From the NCBI GenBank assembly GCA_030694965.1, contig JAUYTZ010000025.1, positions 1 through 64,000 of the forward strand: 64,000 nucleotides of DNA, read 5' to 3'. The stretch's first letter is position 1, and each line of letters begins with the position of its first letter. Shown here one piece after another: positions 25,608-35,550 of this stretch. This DNA is from Candidatus Paracaedibacteraceae bacterium. GTDB lineage: Bacteria > Pseudomonadota > Alphaproteobacteria > Paracaedibacterales > CAIOTO01. The notes below the pieces were generated by a model. That model was not told the origin of the DNA and made no database searches. It saw only the letters and a list, made by a program, of their open reading frames with translations. The position numbers and the translations under genes are program-made.

Positions 25608-27857
25608 TTACATCCGCGTAGAGAAACCAAACAAGATTGTTTGCGTTTGGTCATACTTTTCGCGCCTTACAGTACGTGCATAATCGATGCTGATCGGACC
25701 AAATGGTGAATCCCATGAAACACCAAACCCAACAGATGCACGCGGCTTCGCTGTGTCAAGAACCGTTACTCCAGGGAGAGTTTGATCAACACGCCATAAA
25801 GAACCTACATCTGTAAAGATTGCACCTTTTACACCAAATTCGCTTGGCAAGCCAAGAGGGAATTGAAGCTCAGCCGTTGACTTCCAGTAACGTGTACCAC
25901 CAAGCGGATCGCCTGTTACTTTATCGCGTGGCCCAAGACCACCATACGAAAATCCACGGAATGAATCAGCACCAAGCGAGAATTTATCAACGGTACGAAT
26001 CGGTTTTTTTACACGTTCCATATCACCGTATTCACCGCGCACATTCAAAATAACTTCATCTGCAACAGAATGATACCAACTACCACTAACAATATTTTTC
26101 AAGTATTCAACATTACCGCCAAGACCAGCGTAGGTATTTGAAAGACTTAAAACATAACCAGCGGTTGTATTGCGCGCAGCATCCCGGCGATCATAAGAGA
26201 TCGTATGTGTTAAAGCTGACGTTAGTGTTTTACCAAGTTGTTCTTCAATGTATGGAGAAACATAAAGCTTACCAGGTTTGATATTTTGAGTCATGATGAT
26301 GTAATTGAATCCTTGCGACCAATATTCACTTAAGCGATAACCAACACCTGTGCGAATACCTGTTCCTTCTTCTTTGTATGCTTCGAACCGGCTTGAACGA
26401 TTACTAAATATGCTTGCACTACCTGTTAAGTTACGACCAAACAAATACGGTTCAATCACACCAACGTCAAAGTCTTGGCGTTTTTTTGCAATAGACAAAT
26501 CGGTATGTAATACGCGCCCTGTCCCCATAAAGTTGCGTTCAACAAGACGAATCGATGCAAGTGGACCGTCCATTGTTGAATACCCACCAGCAAGTCCAAT
26601 TTCACCTGTTGATTGCTCTTCAACACGCACAATAATGCGTGCTTGATCAGGACCTACGCCTGCTTCTGTGTCAATCACAACAGTCTTAAAGTAACCCAAA
26701 TCTTTTAAACGACGTTCTGAGTTCTTAAGTTTTTGCGAGTTAAAAGCATCGCCTTCATGTAATTCCATTTCACGACGCAATACATGGTCACGTGTGCGAT
26801 CATTTCCAACGAAAATGATTTTTTCGATATATACACGTGGGCCTTCTTTGATTTCAAAGGTAATGTCAGCTTTTTTTGTTTCAGGATTTTTATTAATCAC
26901 AGGCTCAATAGCAACGAACGCATATCCTTGAACACCAACTGCATTTGACATTTGTGTAATAGATTTTTCGATTTGTTTCCCGCTAAAATCATCTTCACTA
27001 GCAAGTGCAAGGCCTTCTTTAAGGTCTTCCGTTTTTACATTTGCAAGTTGTGATACGATTTCAATTTTACCAATTTCATACTTTTCACCTTCTTCAACGT
27101 GAAACGTAAAGAAAAAATCTTTTTGATCCGGGCTAAGTTCAGCATGCGCTGTGATAATACGAAAATCTGGATAGCCATTATCATAATAGAATTTGCGAAG
27201 CGCTTGTTGGTCAGCCATGAAACGATCTGGATCATAGACATCATCTGCTGCAAAGAAACGGTACCAGCGTGTACGCTTTGAATTAAGCTGCTCTTCAAGC
27301 TTTTTTGAAGTGAAATGCTTGTTTCCAACGAAGGTAATTTTGCGAACCAGTGTAACCGCACCTTCATCAATTTCAAAAACAAGCTCTACACGGTTTTCTG
27401 GCAACTTAATAATTTTTGGCTCAACACGTGCACCAAAACGGCCCATGCGGCGATAAATTTCTAAAATGCGTTGTTGGGCTTCTTGAATACGTGCGCGTGA
27501 TAAAACTTCACGTGGACGAAACTTAATTTCTTGTTGAATGACATCATCTTTTAGCTTGTTGTTGCCTTCATAAGCGATACGATTGATAATTGGGTTTTCT
27601 TCTAATTTAATCACCATTACGCCATTTTCATCAGATACATGTACGTCTGTAAAATAACCTGTTCCGTGCAACGCCTTTAGTGTTTCATCAAGTTTAATTG
27701 GGTCAAATTCTGCACCAACTTTGATTGGCAGATACGATAAAATAGTTTCAGATTCAATACGTTGATTGCCTTCAATACGAACACTTTTAAGCGGCGCAGC
27801 ATCAAGGGTAGAAACGAACGCGATAAAAAGAAAGGCTGTAAATGTTGATTTTCTCAT
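25608..27857 (-). CDS. bamA: outer membrane protein assembly factor BamA
   Basis: 749 residues: signal peptide (MRKSTFTAFLFIAFVSTLDA), five POTRA domains (about 22-415; the third to fifth begin near the KYEIGKIEI, GYAFVAIEP and VYIEKIIFVGN strands) and a 16-stranded barrel with the SFRGF motif (about 645-649) that defines Omp85 proteins. The C-terminal residue pattern ILFGFSTRM differs from the usual terminal Phe because Met ends it after FGFSTR. It inserts beta-barrels into the outer membrane. Neighbouring skp is its natural partner. lpxD, often next to bamA in relatives, is 28 kb away here. Confidence 0.95.
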   Translation of the reverse strand: MRKSTFTAFLFIAFVSTLDAAPLKSVRIEGNQRIESETILSYLPIKVGAEFDPIKLDETLKALHGTGYFTDVHVSDENGVMVIKLEENPIINRIAYEGNNKLKDDVIQQEIKFRPREVLSRARIQEAQQRILEIYRRMGRFGARVEPKIIKLPENRVELVFEIDEGAVTLVRKITFVGNKHFTSKKLEEQLNSKRTRWYRFFAADDVYDPDRFMADQQALRKFYYDNGYPDFRIITAHAELSPDQKDFFFTFHVEEGEKYEIGKIEIVSQLANVKTEDLKEGLALASEDDFSGKQIEKSITQMSNAVGVQGYAFVAIEPVINKNPETKKADITFEIKEGPRVYIEKIIFVGNDRTRDHVLRREMELHEGDAFNSQKLKNSERRLKDLGYFKTVVIDTEAGVGPDQARIIVRVEEQSTGEIGLAGGYSTMDGPLASIRLVERNFMGTGRVLHTDLSIAKKRQDFDVGVIEPYLFGRNLTGSASIFSNRSSRFEAYKEEGTGIRTGVGYRLSEYWSQGFNYIIMTQNIKPGKLYVSPYIEEQLGKTLTSALTHTISYDRRDAARNTTAGYVLSLSNTYAGLGGNVEYLKNIVSGSWYHSVADEVILNVRGEYGDMERVKKPIRTVDKFSLGADSFRGFSYGGLGPRDKVTGDPLGGTRYWKSTAELQFPLGLPSEFGVKGAIFTDVGSLWRVDQTLPGVTVLDTAKPRASVGFGVSWDSPFGPISIDYARTVRREKYDQTQTILFGFSTRM

Positions 27858-27910
27858 AAATTAATTCTAGTAAACGGATTATACTGCTTTGTTTATACAA
27901 AGTGATTGCG

Positions 27911-27928
27911 TTTATGGCTAGCCATAAA
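27911..27928. promoter_or_regulatory. perfect 18-bp palindrome upstream of bamA
   Basis: TTTATGGCTAGCCATAAA is a perfect palindrome centred 62 bp upstream of the bamA start codon. Its position suits an operator for a dimeric regulator of bamA or of a plus-strand promoter, or a terminator stem. No T-run follows on either strand. Confidence 0.3.
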
Positions 27929-28126
27929 ATGAGTTTTGTTTAAGAATTGTAAAAATGTTGTGGTTCTTGGGTTTTGTCTTTTGATCGTTGTGTGCATAAA
28001 AAATCTATTTTGTATACATGACTTTGCGAACGTGTACCCAAAAGCGCCATTTCGGGTACATGACGTTTATAAAATTAAATTCGCAATGAGTGTGTGCCAA
28101 CATTTAAAAGCAAATCGAACTAATCT

Positions 28127-28759
28127 TCAAACTTTTACGCTGCCATTATTGTTTATAATTTTAATACAGCGTTCTAGTTCATTTTTGCCTTTAACAATCA
28201 GTTCTAAAGCATTTTCAAGACGCTGAGTTACTTTATCATTATGAGTTGTTTTTTCACGCGGCTCTAAAATATATGTGTTAGCAATACTTAGTTTTTGCGT
28301 GGTTTTCCGATCAGGTTCATCCTTTATCGCACCCAACATATTAAGCAAAGAAAGATCTTTTAGGTTTATGACACCTTGATTGCAAAACTGCTTAAGTTCA
28401 TCACCTTGCCAAGAATACGTTAGACAATCGACTTCATTTAATAGCGATTTATATTGTGCTTTTAATGGATTGGATTGCGCGTCAGAAAGCGTATTTTTAA
28501 TTTCTGGCACGCACTTTTTCATCTTAGCAATACATTCTTCTAGTGACTTAAGGAAACAAATGCTGCCTTTCAAAATATCAACTGCACGTGCATTTCTTTC
28601 ACCAAGCATTTCAGAATCACCCGTCATAATAGAGTCCATGCTATTACTTGATTTTGCGCACAAAAGAAGGGCGAATATTCCATGAATAAGGGGCTTCCAA
28701 ACATTAGGCAACATGCGGTGATAAATTATAATTATATTATTTAATTTTTTAATTAACAT
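28127..28759 (-). CDS. exported helical protein of unknown function
   Basis: Start set at ATG 28759, preceded by AAAAGGA; 210 residues. A hydrophobic segment (about 19-34, PLIHGIFALLLCAKSSNS) makes an export signal with a long N-region; an ATG at 28714 would give a compact one. The mature part is almost all helix. An AQYKSLLNEVDCLTYSWQGD stretch with the C-terminal LENALELIVKGKNELERCI faintly recalls flagellin D0/D1 helices, but this is by eye and no flagellar gene is near. Function not assigned. Confidence 0.5.
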   Translation of the reverse strand: MLIKKLNNIIIIYHRMLPNVWKPLIHGIFALLLCAKSSNSMDSIMTGDSEMLGERNARAVDILKGSICFLKSLEECIAKMKKCVPEIKNTLSDAQSNPLKAQYKSLLNEVDCLTYSWQGDELKQFCNQGVINLKDLSLLNMLGAIKDEPDRKTTQKLSIANTYILEPREKTTHNDKVTQRLENALELIVKGKNELERCIKIINNNGSVKV

Positions 28760-28905
28760 AAGCAATTCCTTTTGGTATATTTTTCATCTTAAATCTTAAA
28801 CGTAATTTTACATACAAATAAAATAAAATTATATCAAAAACATCCTTTTTGGTAAATCTGTCATTGACATTAACTTTGAATTTTCTTAAATTTAAAGACT
28901 AAAGG

Positions 28906-30351
28906 ATGTCTAAAATGAATCAGTGCTTAGCCAAACATACTTTAAAATCGATGCTTTTTGCGTTTACAGCAATCACTTTATCTGGTTGCGTAACTGCCCC
29001 AGATTTAGGGGACCCACGTGCCCCACGCGCTGATTTAGCATTCAATCAATCGTGCTCAATTGCTGCAATACCAGATTGGTGGACAATTTATAAAGACCCA
29101 CAATTAGATGCTTTGGTCAAGCAGGGTCTTGCAAAATCGCCTACTATGGATCAAGCTGCAGCTTCTATCCAAAAAGCGGATGCCTACGCAACGCAAGTAG
29201 GCGCTGCAACGTTACCTTCTGTGACAGCTGATGTATCTTTGCAAAAATACAAACAAAGCTACAATATGGGAATTCCAGCATCAGCCGTTCCCCATGGCTT
29301 TCAAGACTTAGGCAGCGCCGGGTTAACCTTTTCTTATCAGTTTGACTTTTGGGGGCGCAATAAAGGAATATTAAATGCTGCGCTATCTGAACGCGAAGCA
29401 GCGCAACTTGAAGCAGAGCAGGTCAAAATTATTATCAGCACATCTATTGCAGCAGCATATGTGCAACTTGCGCAATTATACTCAGAATTGGATGAGGCAA
29501 AAGACTCAGTCACGGTACGCTTTAAAACAGCTAATCTTTTTGAAAAACGTCATAAAAATGGTCTCGAAAATGAAGGCGGCGTAAAGCAAGCTATTGCAAA
29601 TCATGCATCTGCAGAAGCTGAGGTTGCTGCCATCGAAGAACGTATCAACTTAATATGCAATCAGTTGGTGGCTTTAGTGGGGGCTTCTCCTGAACAAGCA
29701 AAGTCCATCAAACGTCCAAAGCTATCAAATATTCGCCCTTTTGGTGACGTATCGTCATTGCCAGCTGATTTAATTGCACGAAGGCCCGATATTAACAGTG
29801 CTAAACTAAAACTAGAGGCGGCCGCTACATATATCAATGTGGCACGAACAGGATTTTACCCAAATATCAATTTTGCAGCAACTGCTGGTCAGCAATCTTT
29901 GGGACTTAATACCTTCACACGATCAGGCTCATTTACAAGCACTATAGGCCCTGCGATCCATTTACCTATTTTCATGATGAAGAATCTAGAGAGCGCCTAT
30001 CAAGAAGCGTATGCAAATTACAATGCTGCTGTTGCTGCTTATGAATCAACAATTATTCAAGCACTGCATGAAGTAGCTGATGCGCTAACAAGCCAAAAGT
30101 CGCTTGCTATTCGTTTAGACAAAACAAAAAAAGCAATGTATGCAGCAGAGCAAGCCTATACAGTCATCAATAATCGATACAAAGGCGGCCTTGCAACGTA
30201 TTTAGAAGTTTTGCGTGCAGAAGATACATTAATATTAGCAAGACGCGCGACAACAGATATTGAATCCCGTGTTTTCACACTTGATGTAGCGCTTGTTAAA
30301 TCAATGGGTGGTGGCTTTCAGCCAGCGCAGCAATCAAAGGAACACGCATAA
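28906..30351 (+). CDS. TolC-like outer membrane efflux lipoprotein (NodT family)
   Basis: 481 residues. A lipoprotein signal ends in LSGC with Cys28 as the lipidated residue. Two repeats of the OEP domain follow; FSYQFDFWGRNKGI (about 144-157) and the later SLPADLIARRPDINSAKLKLEAA (about 284-306) are NodT hallmarks. It forms the outer-membrane channel of a tripartite pump and is followed by EmrA (1-bp overlap) and EmrB on the same strand. Confidence 0.93.
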   Translation: MSKMNQCLAKHTLKSMLFAFTAITLSGCVTAPDLGDPRAPRADLAFNQSCSIAAIPDWWTIYKDPQLDALVKQGLAKSPTMDQAAASIQKADAYATQVGAATLPSVTADVSLQKYKQSYNMGIPASAVPHGFQDLGSAGLTFSYQFDFWGRNKGILNAALSEREAAQLEAEQVKIIISTSIAAAYVQLAQLYSELDEAKDSVTVRFKTANLFEKRHKNGLENEGGVKQAIANHASAEAEVAAIEERINLICNQLVALVGASPEQAKSIKRPKLSNIRPFGDVSSLPADLIARRPDINSAKLKLEAAATYINVARTGFYPNINFAATAGQQSLGLNTFTRSGSFTSTIGPAIHLPIFMMKNLESAYQEAYANYNAAVAAYESTIIQALHEVADALTSQKSLAIRLDKTKKAMYAAEQAYTVINNRYKGGLATYLEVLRAEDTLILARRATTDIESRVFTLDVALVKSMGGGFQPAQQSKEHA

Positions 30352-31280
30352 TGACAAAAAACGAAGCAGCAACAATAGAATCAAAAGCATTTGATGTAAG
30401 TGCAGCGCACGCTAAAAGACGTTATTTATTCAAAGTATTAGCATTTGTCGTGGGCATTTCAGCTGTCAGCTTTGGCGCATATTATTATTTTTTTTTATCA
30501 CATTATGTTTCAACAGATAATGCCTACGTGTCAGCTGAAGTTGCGCAAGTGACCCCCTCAATAGGGGGCACTGTTAAGGAAATCCGCTTTAACGACACAG
30601 ATATTGTTAAAGAAGGCGATGTGCTTGTTGTCATTGACGATATTGACGCAAAACTAGCTCTAGCTAATGCGGACGCACAGCTTGCAAAAGCGCAAGTTGA
30701 ACTTGAACACACAAAGCTTGATTATGAACGCCGCGTTGCACTTGCTAAATCTGGGTCTGTTTCCGGAGAAGAGCTAAGCAATTCATCAAATGCATTTAAA
30801 ACAGCGCAAGCTATTTATAATATTGATCTTGTTGCAAAAGAAAAAGCTGTTGTTGATTTAAATCGCACCGTTGTAAAAGCGCCTGTTGATGGTATCGTTG
30901 CAAAACGTCAAGTGCAACTGGGACAACGTGTACAGCCTGGCACGCCATTGATGTCTATTGTACCAGTGCATAAACTTCATGTGGATGCAAATTTTAAAGA
31001 AGTCCAATTAGAACACGTAAAAGTTGGACAGCCAGTTCGTGTAATATCTGATTTTTATGATAAAGCGGTTGTATATCAAGGAAAAGTTGCAGGAATTGCT
31101 GGTGGAACAGGTGCCGCATTTGCCGTACTGCCCGCACAAAATGCAACTGGAAACTGGATTAAAGTTGTGCAACGTTTGCCTGTTCGAATTCAATTAGACC
31201 CTGAAGATCTTAAAAAAAATCCACTTAAAGTTGGGCTTTCAATGTTTGTTGAAATCGATATCTCTAAGCCTAAGACTTAA
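30351..31280 (+). CDS. emrA: EmrA/HlyD-family membrane fusion protein
   Basis: 309 residues: one N-terminal membrane helix (about 26-46), a lipoyl half-motif STDNAYVSAEVAQVTPSIGG, a coiled-coil hairpin and the second half VVKAPVDGIVAKRQVQLGQRV, then the beta-barrel domain. It bridges the inner-membrane EmrB and the NodT channel. Start overlaps the nodT stop as TAATG. The hairpin is shorter than E. coli EmrA (390 residues in total). Confidence 0.92.
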   Translation: MTKNEAATIESKAFDVSAAHAKRRYLFKVLAFVVGISAVSFGAYYYFFLSHYVSTDNAYVSAEVAQVTPSIGGTVKEIRFNDTDIVKEGDVLVVIDDIDAKLALANADAQLAKAQVELEHTKLDYERRVALAKSGSVSGEELSNSSNAFKTAQAIYNIDLVAKEKAVVDLNRTVVKAPVDGIVAKRQVQLGQRVQPGTPLMSIVPVHKLHVDANFKEVQLEHVKVGQPVRVISDFYDKAVVYQGKVAGIAGGTGAAFAVLPAQNATGNWIKVVQRLPVRIQLDPEDLKKNPLKVGLSMFVEIDISKPKT

Positions 31281-31324
31281 ACAATATGTTTTTTATGCCT
31301 TACGCTTTTGTCTTTCGCAAGTTT

Positions 31325-31430
31325 TCATTCCCGCGAAGGCAGGAATCTTGTGAAAAGTTGTTTAAAACTTTTCATTTGATGAGTGATCATGTTACAAAAC
31401 TCCTAGATTCCCGTCTTCGCGGGAATGACA
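31325..31430. repeat. palindromic repeat element between emrA and emrB
   Basis: Left arm 31325-31350 (TCATTCCCGCGAAGGCAGGA then ATCTTG) and right arm 31403-31430 (CTAGATTCCCGTCTTCGCGG then GAATGACA) are inverted. Between them lies a further small hairpin, TGAAAAGTT...AACTTTTCA. It fills most of the 166-bp emrA-emrB gap. Confidence 0.75.
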
Positions 31431-31446
31431 GATTAAGGCGCAATAA

Positions 31447-33000
31447 ATGACCGCACGTTCAGCCATACACGCACCAGTACCAGTTCTAGCAGGAAATGAT
31501 CTTATATTAGCAGCTGTTGTATTAGCTGTAGCAAACTTTCTTGTTGTTCTTGATTCAACCATTGCCAATGTTTCTATTCCCCACATAGCAGGTGGGCTTG
31601 CTGTTTCGTCAACAGAAGGCACATATGTCATTACAAGCTATGCCGTAGCAGAAGCCATCACCGTTCCTTTAACAGGTTGGCTTGCAAAACGTTTTGGTAC
31701 GCTTCGTGTGTTTACGACGTGCATTGCCTTATTTGGCTTTTTTTCATGCCTTTGCGGGCTTGCAAATAGTCTTGGTACATTAATTTTAGGTCGCGTATTT
31801 CAAGGCCTTGCAGGTGGTCCGCTTATGCCACTTTCACAAACATTATTGATGCAAATATTCCCCAAAGAAAAACAAGGGGCTGCTATTGGATTATGGAGCA
31901 TGACGACTCTTCTTGCGCCCGTTTTAGGCCCTATCCTTGGAGGAGGCATTTGCGACAATTGGGGCTGGGAATACATCTTTTTTATTAATATTCCAATAGC
32001 TGCTGTGTGCAGTGTTACAGCGCTTAGGTTGCTGCGCCCTTTTGAGACAAAAATCTTGAAGGAGAAAATGGACTTTATTGGACTACTGCTATTAATCACA
32101 TGGGTGTCTTCACTGCAGTTAATGCTGGATGAAGGTAAAAATTATGATTGGTTTGAATCTAAATATATATGGGGATTGGGTATTACAGCCGCTATTGGTT
32201 TTGCAGCATTTATCATTTGGGAATTAACACACGAAAAACCAATTGTGAACTTACGCGTCTTTAGACACCGGGGATATGCTGTTAGCGTGCTTACAATAAG
32301 CTTGGCCTTTGGGGCCTTCTTTGGATCGGTTGTTTTAACGCCGCTTTGGTTACAAATGTATATGGGGTACACGGCTTCATGGTCTGGGTTTTCAACGGCA
32401 GCAATTGGTATTTTTTCAATGCTTGCATCCCCTATTGTCGCTAAATTTACCCAAAAATATGACTTACGCATTCTTGTTTTTTCGGGTGTCATGTGGCTTG
32501 GGTTGTTGACGTTTGTAAGATCATTTAACACAACAGACATGACATATTTGCAAATTGCACTACCTATGCTTATACAAGGTTTTGGTATTCCATTTTTCTT
32601 TATTCCCTTAACGCGTTTAGCGCTTGTTAGTGTGACACCCGATGAAACCGCATCTGCTGCAGGATTAATGAGTTTTATGCGAACACTCTCAGGCGCTGCT
32701 GCAACGTCAATTGTAACAACGTCATGGGAAGACAAAACGAATGTATTCAGGACTGATCTTGTTGCACGCTCGCTCTCGCCTGAACAGATCAGTGTTTTAA
32801 TTGGCGATTCAAGTGCTTACGGACAAGGAATTGCAGCGCAAATACTTGAACAAATGACACAATCGCAAGCCGTGATGCTTGCAACGAATCAAATATTTTT
32901 GATTGTGGCGTTTACATTTTCATTTGCTGCACTTGCTATTTGTTTTGCGCCAAAGCCTGGTAAAGCAAGCAGTTTGGATGAATCAACACCTTCTCATTAA
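31447..33000 (+). CDS. emrB: EmrB/QacA-type multidrug efflux MFS (DHA2, 14 TM)
   Basis: 517 residues with about 14 membrane segments. The DHA2 motifs are present: LDSTIANVSIPHIAGGL in TM1, GWLAKRFGTLRVF as motif A, and motif C in TM5 as LLAPVLGPILGGGI. It exports hydrophobic drugs by proton antiport as part of the NodT-EmrA-EmrB pump. The palindromic element upstream may alter its expression relative to emrA. Confidence 0.93.
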   Translation: MTARSAIHAPVPVLAGNDLILAAVVLAVANFLVVLDSTIANVSIPHIAGGLAVSSTEGTYVITSYAVAEAITVPLTGWLAKRFGTLRVFTTCIALFGFFSCLCGLANSLGTLILGRVFQGLAGGPLMPLSQTLLMQIFPKEKQGAAIGLWSMTTLLAPVLGPILGGGICDNWGWEYIFFINIPIAAVCSVTALRLLRPFETKILKEKMDFIGLLLLITWVSSLQLMLDEGKNYDWFESKYIWGLGITAAIGFAAFIIWELTHEKPIVNLRVFRHRGYAVSVLTISLAFGAFFGSVVLTPLWLQMYMGYTASWSGFSTAAIGIFSMLASPIVAKFTQKYDLRILVFSGVMWLGLLTFVRSFNTTDMTYLQIALPMLIQGFGIPFFFIPLTRLALVSVTPDETASAAGLMSFMRTLSGAAATSIVTTSWEDKTNVFRTDLVARSLSPEQISVLIGDSSAYGQGIAAQILEQMTQSQAVMLATNQIFLIVAFTFSFAALAICFAPKPGKASSLDESTPSH

Positions 33001-33142
33001 TGCATTCCGAATTAATTCAGCATTTTAACCCAAGAAAATGGGAAGATAACTTATTTATGAAAATTTTAAATTAATAAATTATTAATTAATTTCACTTTAT
33101 AATTAGGCTAAGGAATAAACTTTAAGACGACAGGGCCTTCGT

Positions 33143-35392
33143 ATGCTTATGAATGTTATACCCTTCTTAATTATTGGTCTTAAACTTTTTTCCTTTAATC
33201 TTTGCACATCAACATTTGCAACTGATATTGCGCAGGCTGATCAGCCACTTGCCTCCTGCTCTTCTGCAACCGCCGAAGCTATTTTTGAAAAGCTCCATCT
33301 AGCAAGCGATAGCAATGAAATCGATCAAATTTTAACCAATTATTTTAACGTCCTTATAACAACAGATGCCAATGTGAGCAAATCAATAAAATTGGCGGCA
33401 AAACATGGCGCTGCACATTTCATAGAAAGTATTCTCACAAGTAAAGCTGAACTCTCACTCAACTTAAAAGATGTCAATTCCGCATTAAAAGAAGCCGCTG
33501 ACAGAGGCCATCTTAATATCATGCGGCTTTTATTACAAAATCGTGATCAACATTCACGCATTCCCGTGCCCAACAAACGTTCCTATAACGAAGCCTTAGA
33601 ATTGGCTGCTGGTAATGGGCACTTACATGTCGTGACTTTTATGTTTAAAGATAGCATCGATATGATTCATCAAGGTGGTATCAATAACGCCTTTTCTTTT
33701 GCTGCAAGTAAATCAAACATTGAAATGATGGGTTTATTATTAACAGCACCACTTTACAATATTCCTCTACCAAACCAGCATGGGGTAAATAGCGCATTAG
33801 AATGGACCATACGCACACAAAATGATGATCTTATGAAATCCATGTTTATGCCCGATCATCTATTACCTTTGCCAAATCAAACTGGTGTGGATGCAGCATT
33901 AGAATGGGCATCAAAAGTAGGGTATATCCATGGTCTCGAGTATTTATTAACACCAATTTCAAGAAAATCTAATCCAAGCCAGATGGGCACTAATAATGCC
34001 TTTATAATAGCTGCAGGAAACGGTTTTCAAAATATTATGGAGGTGTTATTTGTGCACCGTAATCGCGTTGACTTACCTGATCAAAATGGTATGAATGATG
34101 CACTCCTTGAAGCGACTAAAAATGAACATTTAGGCATCATTGAATTTTTATCTGTAAAACATTCTAGGGTTCCTTTGCCAAACCAGAAAGGAATTGATGC
34201 TGCTTTTAATGTTGCGGTGAAAAAAGGGAATATAGAACTGACCACACACTTCTTGAACAACACAACACAAAAGCCTTCGCAAGCTAAAATAAATGATCTA
34301 TTTAGAAATATCAGCGGACGAAGTTATGCGTACATAAATGCAGCTACACGCGAACGATTGCGCGAGCTATTAAGGCCCCATGTTGGGCGGACAGAAGGAC
34401 GCGCAGCTCAACGCGCCCAAGAACAGTGCCAAAGAGAAGATGCAGAACTTCAAGAGTATGCAAACATGGCAATTATCCGGGGTCAAAACAATCGTGGCCT
34501 TGCTTTTGAAATTCATGATTACGCAAAAACAATAGATAAAAAAACAATAGCAGAGCTTACAACACGCATTGGTGATCGAAAGCTATTTTCTGAAAAAGTT
34601 GGAAAACAACGAATTGTAAAATGGATTAAAGCACAATATGCAGATAATCTTTCTCAAAGGGAGCTTGCCACCCTTGCCGTTAAAAAAGGATGGGACCGCA
34701 ATACACCAAAAAAACTCAGTCAAATAATGACATTTCTTGATATTATTAAAGAAAATAATCCAGTACAAGCTGATCCTTTTGATTTATGGATGAATGGCTT
34801 TATTGCTGAATCAATCACAGCCTACCGTAATAGAAATAATACACTTAGTTGTTCCAAAGGGATTGATGAACGGATGTGGACAGGGCTTCGTGGGATAGAC
34901 CCTGCTTTAGATTGTATTTTTGGAAAAGCTGAAGCTGAATTACTAATACGAAATTTCTTTGCAACGCTAAATATAGAAAGACGTTATCAAGTCGCTGCAT
35001 CCAAACTTATGACACGTGGCATCACAGAAAATAGCACACGTGATGATGCCCTTATTGCTTATAGAGGCTTTTTAGAGCATGAAATTAGTTTGCATAACGT
35101 CACCACAGATATTTGGGAAGAAAATATTCAAGCCATTCTAGACGTTATAGAGGATATTTATGACGATAAAATCAAACCATACATTGCTAGTGTTGAAGCA
35201 GAGCGTACCTTAAAAGCCCAGCAAGATCGTGAATACCAAGCAATACTAAAAACACCAGAAGCAAATCTTACATCACGTGAAATAAAAAAAACCACGGTTA
35301 TTGCACAACAATTAATAAATAACCAAATACGTGAAAAACGTCTTTTGCATTTTTCACCGATACCCAGCCCAAACCAACCTACTGATTCCTAA
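33143..35392 (+). CDS. large exported ankyrin-repeat protein
   Basis: 749 residues. Signal peptide (about 7-28, to STFA). From about 75 to 385 run about nine ankyrin-like units of unusual 35-38-residue period (for example LKEAADRGHLNIMRLLLQN, ALELAAGNGHLHVVTFMF, LLEATKNEHLGIIEFL), each preceded by a P-x-P-N-Q-x-G-x-N/D-x-A-L/F start. The C-terminal half is helical and charged. It contains an SCSKGIDERMWTGLRGIDPA segment (about 571-590), a C-x-x-G-x-x-E-R pattern that may mark a second domain, but I cannot name it. Ankyrin proteins are common host-interaction effectors in intracellular bacteria. ATG at 33149 is an alternative start. Confidence 0.75.
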   Translation: MLMNVIPFLIIGLKLFSFNLCTSTFATDIAQADQPLASCSSATAEAIFEKLHLASDSNEIDQILTNYFNVLITTDANVSKSIKLAAKHGAAHFIESILTSKAELSLNLKDVNSALKEAADRGHLNIMRLLLQNRDQHSRIPVPNKRSYNEALELAAGNGHLHVVTFMFKDSIDMIHQGGINNAFSFAASKSNIEMMGLLLTAPLYNIPLPNQHGVNSALEWTIRTQNDDLMKSMFMPDHLLPLPNQTGVDAALEWASKVGYIHGLEYLLTPISRKSNPSQMGTNNAFIIAAGNGFQNIMEVLFVHRNRVDLPDQNGMNDALLEATKNEHLGIIEFLSVKHSRVPLPNQKGIDAAFNVAVKKGNIELTTHFLNNTTQKPSQAKINDLFRNISGRSYAYINAATRERLRELLRPHVGRTEGRAAQRAQEQCQREDAELQEYANMAIIRGQNNRGLAFEIHDYAKTIDKKTIAELTTRIGDRKLFSEKVGKQRIVKWIKAQYADNLSQRELATLAVKKGWDRNTPKKLSQIMTFLDIIKENNPVQADPFDLWMNGFIAESITAYRNRNNTLSCSKGIDERMWTGLRGIDPALDCIFGKAEAELLIRNFFATLNIERRYQVAASKLMTRGITENSTRDDALIAYRGFLEHEISLHNVTTDIWEENIQAILDVIEDIYDDKIKPYIASVEAERTLKAQQDREYQAILKTPEANLTSREIKKTTVIAQQLINNQIREKRLLHFSPIPSPNQPTDS

Positions 35393-35550
35393 ACCCATTT
35401 TTTATTAAAGCAGCATGCATAACCACCTATCACTGTTGTTTTGACGCTTTATAATGTATAATATCTTTATTATCACACGTGATTGAAAAAATATTAATCC
35501 ACGCCCAAACAGGCTTTATCTAATGCATTAAGGTTTAAACAAGCATTACT

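Noticed and set aside
27936-28226. Plus-strand ORF with a hydrophobic start upstream of bamA
   Set aside because: It overlaps the opposite-strand exported gene at its end, has no ribosome site and reads as unrelated low-quality protein after the hydrophobic stretch.
28127-28759. Flagellin-like helices in an exported protein
   Set aside because: Similarity is limited to generic helical spacing, the protein has an export signal, and no flagellar genes are nearby.
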